Source: Lichenicoccus sp964235615 | GTDB taxonomy: Bacteria; Pseudomonadota; Alphaproteobacteria; Acetobacterales; Acetobacteraceae | Direction of reading: 5' to 3' | DNA: 20,679 nucleotides | Assembly (NCBI GenBank): GCA_964235615.1 | Contig: CAXSEE010000060.1 | Location: 1-20,679, forward strand | In this document: positions 7,496 through 14,803 of the stretch, in pieces | Layout of the letters: each line of letters opens with the position of its first letter | Position numbering within the stretch: the stretch's first letter is position 1 | Translations under genes and position numbers: made by a program | Notes under the pieces: generated by a model | The model's input: only the letters and a program-made list of their open reading frames with translations | Database searches by the model: none | What the model was told of the DNA's origin: nothing

Positions 7496-7777
7496 TCAGC
7501 TATGCCAATGCCTGACCGGATGCACGACTGTATTGGTGGACAGGAACTGGGCACAGCCGAGCTTGCCGTCGCAGCAGGGGAGCGGCGCGGATAGTGGCTG
7601 CTGGCTCAGACGGTAGGCGACATGGGACAGCATCCGGCCGTTGCCCTCGCAGGTGAAATGCGGCTTTTCCACCGTCATGCGCAGCTCCGCGGCCTGGGCT
7701 GGACGGCAAGCCATGCCGGCGCCGGCAAGTGCTGCAATGACGACAGCCTGGGAGAGAGATCGTTGGCTGGGCGACAT
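7496..7777 (-). CDS. Small exported cysteine-containing hypothetical protein
   Basis: A 93-residue protein I do not recognise. The first 29 residues look like a Sec signal peptide: a charged start, the hydrophobic stretch AVVIAALAGAGMA, and a likely signal peptidase I site after RPAQA. The remaining 64 or so residues contain four cysteines, one in FTCEGN, an adjacent pair in PCCDGK and one in LGCAQF. They could form two disulphides in the periplasm or bind a metal; histidines near the end (VVHPVRHWH) would allow the latter. An overlapping minus-strand frame (7500-7790) is also open but lacks any signal or family feature, so this frame is preferred. The gene may be co-transcribed with the downstream oxygenase. 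Confidence 0.6.
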   Translation of the reverse strand: MSPSQRSLSQAVVIAALAGAGMACRPAQAAELRMTVEKPHFTCEGNGRMLSHVAYRLSQQPLSAPLPCCDGKLGCAQFLSTNTVVHPVRHWHS

Positions 7778-7924
7778 GGGACGGTCTCACGGGGTTCTTG
7801 AGGACTGATCAAAATAACGAACAGGTAGCGTTCTGGTTACATGGCTCCCATTTGATTGAAGCGCCTCATGCCAAGAGGTGGGGCGATTTGATCCAGGCGA
7901 TGCAGGAGGCTATGCCGCACAGCC
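7778..7924. promoter_or_regulatory. Divergent intergenic region upstream of small exported gene and zapE
   Basis: The 147-bp spacer between two divergently read genes contains an AT-richer patch around 7805-7865, including a short A-rich run near 7809-7812. This is the likely site of both promoters. No clear consensus boxes can be assigned. A GGAGG at about 7906-7910 is too far from the zapE ATG to be an ideal ribosome binding site. Confidence 0.35.
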
Positions 7925-9112
7925 ATGAACGTAGTCGTCTCCCAGCCCGAAGCTGTCGTGGCCCGGGCCGTCGCCGCTGGACCCCTCGAGGCATATCGCG
8001 AGCGGCTGCGGCAGGGCCTGCTGGCACCAGATCCGGAACAGGAGCGTGCGGCCGTTCGGCTGGAAGCGTTGTTCGAGGCGTTGCGCACGCGGACGATCGA
8101 GGCATATCCCCGCGCGCGCGGGCCGCGCCTGTACAAGCTGGGCAGGCTGTTCACCAGCCGTCGCAGCCAGGCCAGCCTGTCCCGCCCGCGCGGCCTCTAC
8201 ATCGTCGGCCAGGTCGGGCGCGGCAAATCCATGCTGATGGACCTGTTCTTCGAGCTGGCACCGGTCGCGCGCAAGCGGCGCATCCATTTCCACCGCTTCA
8301 TGCAGGAGGTGCACGCCAAGCTGCATGCGGCGAAGCGCGCCCATCCCGAGATCTCCGACCCGATCCCGCCACTGGCGCAGTCGATCGCGGCGGACGCCAT
8401 CCTGCTCTGCTTCGACGAGTTCCAGGTCAACGACATCGCCGACGCCACGATCCTCGGCCGGCTGTTCGACGCCCTGTTCGCCCTCGGGGTGGTCGTGGTC
8501 GCGACCTCCAACACCCGGCCGGAGGACCTGTTCCAGAACCGTCCCGGCCGCGACGCCTTCAAGCCGTTCATCGCCATCATCCAGCGCGAGATGGACACGC
8601 TGACCCTGGACGGCCCGCGCGACTATCGCCGTGGCGTCATCCGGGGCTTGGCCACCTGGCACGTGCCGGCGGATGCGCGTGCCGACGACTGCCTGGACCG
8701 CGCCTTCCTGCGGCTCTCCGGCGGGACCGAGCCGGAGCCGGTAAGCTTGCCGGTCATGGGCCGCGCGTTCGTGGTCAGGCAGGCCGCCGGCCCGGTGGCC
8801 CGCTTCGATTTCGACGATCTCTGCGGCAGGGCGCTGGGTGCCGGGGATTACCTGGCGCTGGCGATCCGCTTCGAGGCCCTGGTCATCGATAATATCCCGC
8901 GCCTCGGCCCCGATAATTTCGACGTCGCCCGGCGCTTCATCGTGCTGGTCGACGCCCTGTACGAACAGAAGGTCAAGCTGATCGCCTCCGCGGCCGATCA
9001 GCCGGACCGGATCTACCTGCGCGGGGAGGGGGCTACCGCCTTCGAGCGGACCACCTCGCGTCTCGAGGAGATGCAGGGACAAGCCTATCTCGACATGCCG
9101 CATCTGATATGA
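7925..9112 (+). CDS. zapE: ZapE / AFG1-like P-loop ATPase
   Basis: A 395-residue ATPase of the AFG1/ZapE family. In E. coli ZapE associates with the Z-ring and affects FtsZ bundling; the mitochondrial homologue AFG1/LACE1 works in respiratory-complex quality control. The Walker A loop is GQVGRGKS (95-102), followed by MLMDLFFE. The Walker B segment is LLCFDEFQVNDIADA (160-174), a family hallmark. Downstream blocks VVATSNTRPEDLFQN (sensor-like), ALVIDNIPRL and FIVLVDALYE are also typical. Length matches the usual 360-400 residues. It appears monocistronic, with mdh starting 132 bp downstream behind its own leader. A run of eight C residues follows five bases after the stop. Confidence 0.93.
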   Translation: MNVVVSQPEAVVARAVAAGPLEAYRERLRQGLLAPDPEQERAAVRLEALFEALRTRTIEAYPRARGPRLYKLGRLFTSRRSQASLSRPRGLYIVGQVGRGKSMLMDLFFELAPVARKRRIHFHRFMQEVHAKLHAAKRAHPEISDPIPPLAQSIAADAILLCFDEFQVNDIADATILGRLFDALFALGVVVVATSNTRPEDLFQNRPGRDAFKPFIAIIQREMDTLTLDGPRDYRRGVIRGLATWHVPADARADDCLDRAFLRLSGGTEPEPVSLPVMGRAFVVRQAAGPVARFDFDDLCGRALGAGDYLALAIRFEALVIDNIPRLGPDNFDVARRFIVLVDALYEQKVKLIASAADQPDRIYLRGEGATAFERTTSRLEEMQGQAYLDMPHLI

Positions 9113-9244
9113 CTATCCCCCCCCGGTGCCCTTGTCGTATCCGGCCCGAAGGACTAGCAAACTTGGCGGCGGGGCAGACCCGTGCCGCGGGTATGACCTG
9201 GCCTTGCTCATGCCCGCCGTAGCTTGAACAGATCGGGGATTTCC

Positions 9245-10198
9245 ATGGCTCGCAGCAAGATCGCGCTCATCGGCGCCGGCAACATCGGCGGCACGCTTGC
9301 CCACCTCATCGGCCTCAAGGAACTCGGCGACGTCGTCATGTTCGACGTCTTCGGCGGCGTTGCAGCCGGCAAGGCGCTCGATCTGGCGCAATCCTCTCCG
9401 GTCGACGGCTTCGACGTGGCGCTGTCGGGCGGCAGCGACTACAGCCTGATCCAGGGCTCGGACGTGGTCATCGTCACCGCCGGCTTCCCGCGCATGCCGG
9501 GCATGTCGCGTGACGACCTGCTGGCCAAGAACGCGGAGGTGATCGGCCAGGTCGCCGAGGGGATCAAGACCTACGCCGCGGACGCCTTCGTCATCGTCAT
9601 CACCAACCCGCTCGACGTCATGGTCGCCGTGATGCAGGAGAAGTCCGGGTTGCCCCCGAAAAAAGTGGTCGGCATGGCCGGCGTGCTCGACAGCTCCCGC
9701 TTCCGGCTGTTCCTGGCCCAGGAGTTCGGCGTCTCGGTCGAGGACGTGACCGCCTTCGTGCTCGGCGGCCACGGCGACACCATGGTGCCGCTGACCCGCT
9801 ACTCGACCGTCGCCGGCATCCCGGTGCCGGACCTGATCAAGATGGGCTGGACCACGCAGGAGCGGATCGACGCGATCGTCACCCGCACCGCCAACGGCGG
9901 CGGCGAGATCGTCAAGCTGCTGGAGAAGGGCTCGGCCTTCTACGCCCCGGCCGCCTCGGCGGTCGCCATGGCCGAGAGCTACCTGCGCGACAAGAAGCGC
10001 GTGCTGCCCTGCGCGGTGATGTTGAGCGGCGAATACGGCATGTCGGACTTCTATGTCGGCGTGCCGGTGGTGATCGGCAGCGCGGGCGTGGAGCGCATCA
10101 TCGAGGTCTCGTTCACGCCCGAGGAGCAGAAGGCGTTCGACGCGTCGTGTGCGGCGGTGAAGAAGCTGCTCGCCGACTTCCGCGCCCTGGGCGTCTAG
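9245..10198 (+). CDS. mdh: Malate dehydrogenase (LDH-like type)
   Basis: A 317-residue NAD-dependent malate dehydrogenase of the tetrameric LDH-like group, interconverting malate and oxaloacetate in the TCA cycle. The Rossmann motif is GAGNIGG (10-16). The substrate-binding arginines are R83 and R89 in FPRMPGMSRDD, with arginine at 83 marking malate rather than lactate specificity. N121 follows in ITNPLD, with D149 and R152 in VLDSSRFR. The catalytic histidine is H176 in GGHGDTMVP. The ATG at 9245 follows a CGGGGA ribosome binding site; a TTG seven codons upstream (9224) is open but less likely. It heads a series of same-strand TCA genes, but the next gene is sucA rather than the sucC often seen in alphaproteobacteria. 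Confidence 0.97.
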   Translation: MARSKIALIGAGNIGGTLAHLIGLKELGDVVMFDVFGGVAAGKALDLAQSSPVDGFDVALSGGSDYSLIQGSDVVIVTAGFPRMPGMSRDDLLAKNAEVIGQVAEGIKTYAADAFVIVITNPLDVMVAVMQEKSGLPPKKVVGMAGVLDSSRFRLFLAQEFGVSVEDVTAFVLGGHGDTMVPLTRYSTVAGIPVPDLIKMGWTTQERIDAIVTRTANGGGEIVKLLEKGSAFYAPAASAVAMAESYLRDKKRVLPCAVMLSGEYGMSDFYVGVPVVIGSAGVERIIEVSFTPEEQKAFDASCAAVKKLLADFRALGV

Positions 10199-10382
10199 AT
10201 CGCTTGGCGTAAGGCTTGCAGGTAGGTAATGAACATGTCCCATGCATGGGATGCATTGCTGCCAAGGCCGAATATATCCGGCAACGATGTCCGGCTGACG
10301 CCATCTCATCAACGCATGTCCGTGGGCATGTACCTTGGTCCGGGGCATCGCATGCCCTCGACGCGTTCCTAGGAGAAGCTTC
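10199..10382 (+). promoter_or_regulatory. sucA leader region with palindromes
   Basis: The 184-bp spacer between mdh and sucA holds a perfect palindrome TCCCATGCATGGGA (10238-10251) and a hairpin GGGCAT-CGC-ATGCCC (10343-10357). The second lies 13 bases before the AGGAGA ribosome binding site (10371-10376) that precedes the sucA ATG. ATGTCC recurs three times, near 10235, 10288 and 10316. These could be an operator, an mdh terminator or leader structures; no known regulator site is recognised. Confidence 0.45.
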
Positions 10383-13373
10383 ATGGCGGGCGTCGATATT
10401 CTCGCGACAGCCTTCAGCGGCGCCAACGCCGCCTATCTCGCGGACCTGTATGCACGCTGGGTCGATGACCCGGCCAGCGTTGATCCCAGCTTCGTCGAGC
10501 TGTTCGCCGCCCTGGACGAGGAAGCCGCCGCCGTCTCGCTGGATGCTTCGGGAGCCTCCTGGGCGCCGCGCCAGTTCGAGGTCGAGCCGCGAGCCCCAGC
10601 GATCCCCAGCAAGCCTCAGGCAGCCGTGCCTGCAGCCGTCGCTTCCGAGGAGGCGATCCGCGCGGCTGCCGACGACAGCCTGCGGGCCATGCAGCTGATC
10701 CGTGCCTATCGCGTGCGCGGCCATCTGGAGGCCAGGCTCGATCCGCTCGGGTTGCAGATCCCCAAGGCGCATCGCGACCTCGACCCGGCCACCTACGGGT
10801 TCGGCCCGGAGGACTTCGACCGGCCGATCTATCTCGGCCATGCGATGTCGAACATGCTCGGTTCGGAAACCGCTTCGGTGCGGGAGATCCTGACCGCGAT
10901 CCGCTTCATCTATTGCGGGCCGATCGGCGTCGAGTCCATGCATGTGCAGGACCCGGCACAGCGCGAATGGATCCAGGGCCGCATCGAGTCCGGCGGCTGG
11001 CGCGACCGCTATTCGGCTGCCGACAAGACAGCGATCCTGCAGCATCTGACCGAGGCCGAGGGTTTCGAGGCGTTCTGCCAGAAGCGCTACGTCGGCACCA
11101 AGCGCTTCGGCCTGGAAGGCGGCGAGGTGGCGATCGCCGCCATGCACGCCATCATCGACCAGGCCGCCAGCGACGGCGTGCGCTCGATCAACATCGGCAT
11201 GCCGCATCGTGGCCGTCTCAACACCCTGGTCAACATCGTACGCAAGCCGTACACGGCGATCTTCAGCGAGTTCAACGGCGCCTCGTTCAAGCCCGACGAC
11301 GTCCAGGGCTCCGGCGACGTGAAGTATCACCTCGGCACCTCGACCGACGTCGAGATCGGCGGCCACATGGTGCATCTGTCGCTGCAGCCGAACCCGTCGC
11401 ATCTGGAGGCGGTCGATCCCGTCGTCGTCGGCAAGGTGCGCGCCGGACAGGACATGGCCGGAGACACCCAGACCCGGCACACCGCCATGGTGTTACTGAT
11501 GCATGGCGACGCCGCCTTCGCCGGGCAGGGCCTGGTCTACGAGACCATGGCGATGAGCCAGCTCATCGGCTACCGCACCGGCGGCACCGTGCACGTGGTC
11601 GTCAACAACCAGATCGGCTTCACGACGGTATCGGCGCACGCCTACTCGGGCATGTACTGCACCGACATCGCCAAGGCGGTGCAGTCGCCGATCCTGCACG
11701 TCAACGGCGACGAGCCCGAGGCGGTGATGTTCTGCGCCCAGCTCTGCGCCGAGTTCCGCCAGCGTTTCTCGGCCGACATCGTGCTCGACATCGTCTGCTA
11801 CCGCCGTCACGGCCATAACGAGAGCGACGAGCCGGCCTTCACCCAGCCGACCATGTACAATGCGATTCGGGCGCGCCAGACCAGCCGCACCCTGTATGCC
11901 GAGCGCCTGGCCCGCGAAGGTTCGGTCCCGGCCGAGAAGGCCGCGGCGATGTGGGACGCGTTCCAGGCCACGCTCGACGACGCCTTCAAGGCCTCCAAGT
12001 CGTATCGCCCGAACAAGGCGGACTGGCTCGAGGGAAGCTGGTCCGGCATGAAGCAGCCCGGCATCGGCTGCCCGTCCGACGAGTTGACCGGGGTGTCGGC
12101 CGACGTGCTCGACCAGGTCGGCGTGGCACTTTCGACCGTGCCGCCGGACTTCGACGCCCATCCGAAGATCACCCGTCAGCTCGAAGCCAAGCGGGCGATG
12201 TTCGAGAGCGGGCGCGGCATCGACTGGGCCACGGGAGAGGCGCTGGCGTTCGGCTCGCTGATGATCGAGGGCCACCGCGTGCGCCTGTCCGGCGAGGATT
12301 GCCAGCGCGGCACCTTCAGCCACCGCCACGCGGTGCTGATCGACCAGTCCAACCAGAACGAGTACGTGCCGCTGAACAACATCGGCCACGACCAGGCCGG
12401 CATCGAGATCTACAACTCGCTGCTGTCGGAGTTCGGCGTGCTCGGCTTCGAGTATGGCTACTCGCTGGCCGACCCGCGGACACTGGTGCTCTGGGAGGCG
12501 CAGTTCGGCGATTTCGCCAACGGCGCGCAGGTGATCATCGACCAGTTCATCGCCAGCGGCGAGACCAAGTGGCTGCGCATGTCCGGCCTGGTGATGCTGC
12601 TGCCGCACGGCTACGAGGGGCAGGGACCGGAGCATTCCTCGGCGAGGCTGGAGCGCTATCTGCAGCTCTGCGCCGAGGACAACATCCAGGTCTGCAACCT
12701 GACCACGCCGGCGAACTACTTCCATGCCCTGCGCCGCCAGCTCAAGCGCAACTACCGCAAGCCGCTGGTCATCATGACCCCGAAGTCGCTGCTGCGGCAC
12801 AAGCTGTCGGTCAGTCCCGTGGCCGACATGGCGGCCGGCACGCACTTCCTGCCGGTGATCCGCGAGATCGACGAGATCACGCCGGCCGATGCGGTCAAGC
12901 GCGTCGTGATCTGTTCGGGGAAGGTCTATTTCGACCTGCTCGCCGAGCGCCGCGAACAAAAGGCCAGCGACGTCGCCATCCTGCGCCTCGAGCAGATCTA
13001 TCCGTTCAGCGACCATGAGCTGGGCCAGGCGCTGGCGCCCTATGCCAATGCGAAGATCGTCTGGTGCCAGGAGGAGCCCGAGAACATGGGCGCCTGGTCG
13101 TTCGTCGACCGGCGCATCGAGGCGGTGCTGACGAGCACCGGGCACAAGGCCGGCCGGCCGATCTATGTCGGCCGCAAGGCGGCGGCCAGTCCGGCGACCG
13201 GGCTCGCGCGCACCCATGCCAGCGAGCAGGCGGCGCTGGTGCGCGCGGCGCTGGGACTGGACGGGGCTATTCAGACGATCGAGCAGTCCGCACCATCCCA
13301 GAGGCCAGGACAGCCCGCGAGCCAAGGGCCAGAACAGCCCGCGAGCCAAGGGCTCGACGCAACCGCGGCCTGA
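10383..13373 (+). CDS. sucA: 2-oxoglutarate dehydrogenase E1 component
   Basis: A 996-residue thiamine-diphosphate enzyme that decarboxylates 2-oxoglutarate and passes the succinyl group to lipoyl-SucB. The N-terminal helix YLADLYARWVDDPASV is the E2-binding/assembly segment of E1o. The core shows RYVGTKRFGLEG, IGMPHRGRLN (271-280), KYHLGTS, LSLQPNPSHLEAVDP and the ThDP/Mg motif from GDAAF (375-379) to NNQIGFTT (408-415). YRRHGHNESDEPAFTQP follows, and near the C-terminus IVWCQEEPENMGAW. The ATG at 10383 follows AGGAGA at good spacing; an upstream in-frame start at 10335 adds no conserved sequence. The last 20 or so residues are a low-complexity Q/P/A/S tail made by a 24-bp tandem duplication and are absent from the conserved family core. 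Confidence 0.97.
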   Translation: MAGVDILATAFSGANAAYLADLYARWVDDPASVDPSFVELFAALDEEAAAVSLDASGASWAPRQFEVEPRAPAIPSKPQAAVPAAVASEEAIRAAADDSLRAMQLIRAYRVRGHLEARLDPLGLQIPKAHRDLDPATYGFGPEDFDRPIYLGHAMSNMLGSETASVREILTAIRFIYCGPIGVESMHVQDPAQREWIQGRIESGGWRDRYSAADKTAILQHLTEAEGFEAFCQKRYVGTKRFGLEGGEVAIAAMHAIIDQAASDGVRSINIGMPHRGRLNTLVNIVRKPYTAIFSEFNGASFKPDDVQGSGDVKYHLGTSTDVEIGGHMVHLSLQPNPSHLEAVDPVVVGKVRAGQDMAGDTQTRHTAMVLLMHGDAAFAGQGLVYETMAMSQLIGYRTGGTVHVVVNNQIGFTTVSAHAYSGMYCTDIAKAVQSPILHVNGDEPEAVMFCAQLCAEFRQRFSADIVLDIVCYRRHGHNESDEPAFTQPTMYNAIRARQTSRTLYAERLAREGSVPAEKAAAMWDAFQATLDDAFKASKSYRPNKADWLEGSWSGMKQPGIGCPSDELTGVSADVLDQVGVALSTVPPDFDAHPKITRQLEAKRAMFESGRGIDWATGEALAFGSLMIEGHRVRLSGEDCQRGTFSHRHAVLIDQSNQNEYVPLNNIGHDQAGIEIYNSLLSEFGVLGFEYGYSLADPRTLVLWEAQFGDFANGAQVIIDQFIASGETKWLRMSGLVMLLPHGYEGQGPEHSSARLERYLQLCAEDNIQVCNLTTPANYFHALRRQLKRNYRKPLVIMTPKSLLRHKLSVSPVADMAAGTHFLPVIREIDEITPADAVKRVVICSGKVYFDLLAERREQKASDVAILRLEQIYPFSDHELGQALAPYANAKIVWCQEEPENMGAWSFVDRRIEAVLTSTGHKAGRPIYVGRKAAASPATGLARTHASEQAALVRAALGLDGAIQTIEQSAPSQRPGQPASQGPEQPASQGLDATAA
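13303..13350 (+). repeat. 24-bp tandem duplication in the sucA 3' end
   Basis: Two adjacent 24-bp copies (13303-13326 and 13327-13350) differ at one base (G to A at position 7 of the unit). Being a multiple of three, the duplication keeps frame and encodes two eight-residue units containing QPASQG in the C-terminal tail of SucA. Confidence 0.85.
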
Positions 13374-13502
13374 GCGCAAATTAGCGGGATGACGCCCCGG
13401 TTCGACGGGCCGGGCCGACCATCCATGCCCAATGAACGGCCGCCTGGCGAGGGCGGCAAACCGTGGTCACGTTGGCTGCGGGATCGAGACTGAAGGAAGC
13501 GC

Positions 13503-14780
13503 ATGTCTGCCGAGATCAAGGTTCCGACGCTGGGTGAGAGCGTCACGAGCGCTACGGTGTCGCGCTGGCTGAAGCAGCCCGGCGAGACGGTTTCGGCCGA
13601 CGAGGCGGTGGTCGAACTGGAGACCGACAAGGTCAGCGTCGAGGTCACCGCTCCGGAAGCCGGCGTGCTGGGCAGCCATGCCATCGACGAGGGCGGCGAG
13701 GTCGAGGTCGGCGCTCTGCTGACGACCATCGAAGCGGGATCCGGCGCTGCTCCGGCACCCTCCCCATCGGCGCCTCCCGTTGCGGCGCCGAAGCTGCCGC
13801 GCGAGGCGGCGAACCCGACCGGAGGCGTCAACCCGCCGCCACGCACCAGCGGTCCGGTGTCGCGTCCCGCCACACCGCCGGCCGATGTCGCCGCCCACGC
13901 GCCGCTGCCGGCGGCCAGCAAGATGATGACCGAGAGACGCGTCAGCGCCGAGGATGTCGGCTCCGGCAGCGGCAAGGACGGGCGCATCACCAAGGGCGAC
14001 GTGCTCGCCTTTTTCGAGCGGCCGGCGGCACCTGCCGCCAAACCCGCACCGGCGCCGTCCGCCCCGCGCTCCGACGATCCGCGCGAGGAGCGGGTCAAGA
14101 TGACGCGCCTGCGCAAGACCATCGCCAACCGGCTGAAGGACGCGCAGAACACCGCGGCCATCCTCACCACCTTCAACGAGGTGGACATGAGTGCGGCGAT
14201 GGCGATGCGCACCGAGTACAAGGAAGCCTTCGAGAAGAAGCATAACGGCGCCCGGCTCGGCTTCATGTCGATCTTCGTGCGCGCCTGCATCGCGGGCCTG
14301 CGCGAGTTCCCGGCGGTCAACGCCGAGATCAACGGCGACGACGTGATCTATCGCAACTTCGTCCATATGGGCATCGCCGTCGGCGGCGCGAACGGCCTGG
14401 TGGTCCCGGTGCTGCGCGATGCCGACCGCATGGGTTTCGCCGACATCGAGCGTGGCATCGCCAGCTACGGCAAGCGCGCCCGCGACGGCTCGCTGAAGCT
14501 CGACGAACTCACCGGCGGCACCTTCTCGATCACCAACGGCGGCATCTACGGCTCGCTGATGTCGACGCCGATCCTTAATCCGCCGCAGTCGGCCATCCTC
14601 GGGATGCACAAGATCCAGGACCGTCCGATCGCGGTCGCCGGCCAAGTGGTCATCCGTCCGATGATGTACCTGGCATTGTCGTATGATCACCGCATCGTCG
14701 ATGGAAAAGAGGCGGTCAGCTTCCTAGTTCGTGTCAAGGAAGGCGTCGAGGATCCGCGCCGCCTGCTGCTCGAACTGTAG
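13503..14780 (+). CDS. sucB: Dihydrolipoyllysine succinyltransferase, E2 of 2-oxoglutarate dehydrogenase
   Basis: A 425-residue E2o with the classic layout. The N-terminal lipoyl domain (1-75) carries the lipoylated K43 in ELETDKVSVEV. An Ala/Pro-rich linker leads to the peripheral subunit-binding domain (about 138-172, KMMTERRVSAEDVG...GRITKGDVLAF). After a second linker comes the acyltransferase core from about residue 195. Catalytic H396 and D400 lie in SYDHRIVDGKEAV. The enzyme takes the succinyl group from SucA and gives succinyl-CoA, forming the core of the complex. AAGGA precedes the ATG. It lies 129 bp after sucA and 23 bp before lpdA, so the complex subunits are probably co-transcribed. 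The lipoyl domain is nearly duplicated at the start of LpdA. Confidence 0.97.
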   Translation: MSAEIKVPTLGESVTSATVSRWLKQPGETVSADEAVVELETDKVSVEVTAPEAGVLGSHAIDEGGEVEVGALLTTIEAGSGAAPAPSPSAPPVAAPKLPREAANPTGGVNPPPRTSGPVSRPATPPADVAAHAPLPAASKMMTERRVSAEDVGSGSGKDGRITKGDVLAFFERPAAPAAKPAPAPSAPRSDDPREERVKMTRLRKTIANRLKDAQNTAAILTTFNEVDMSAAMAMRTEYKEAFEKKHNGARLGFMSIFVRACIAGLREFPAVNAEINGDDVIYRNFVHMGIAVGGANGLVVPVLRDADRMGFADIERGIASYGKRARDGSLKLDELTGGTFSITNGGIYGSLMSTPILNPPQSAILGMHKIQDRPIAVAGQVVIRPMMYLALSYDHRIVDGKEAVSFLVRVKEGVEDPRRLLLEL

Positions 14781-14803
14781 GTATCAGGGACACACGATTA
14801 AAA

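Noticed and set aside
7500..7790. An alternative 96-codon minus-strand frame over the small exported gene
   Set aside because: It lacks a signal peptide and is Arg/Pro-rich. The overlapping 7496-7777 frame has a convincing signal sequence and cleavage site.
7798..8892. A 364-codon frame overlapping zapE in another phase
   Set aside because: The translation is Arg/Pro/Gly-rich low-complexity sequence, whereas the 7925-9112 frame contains Walker A and B motifs of ZapE.
11493..13379. A 628-codon open frame antisense to sucA
   Set aside because: It is a shadow of the well-supported SucA coding frame. Its composition is typical of antisense translation, with no recognisable motif.
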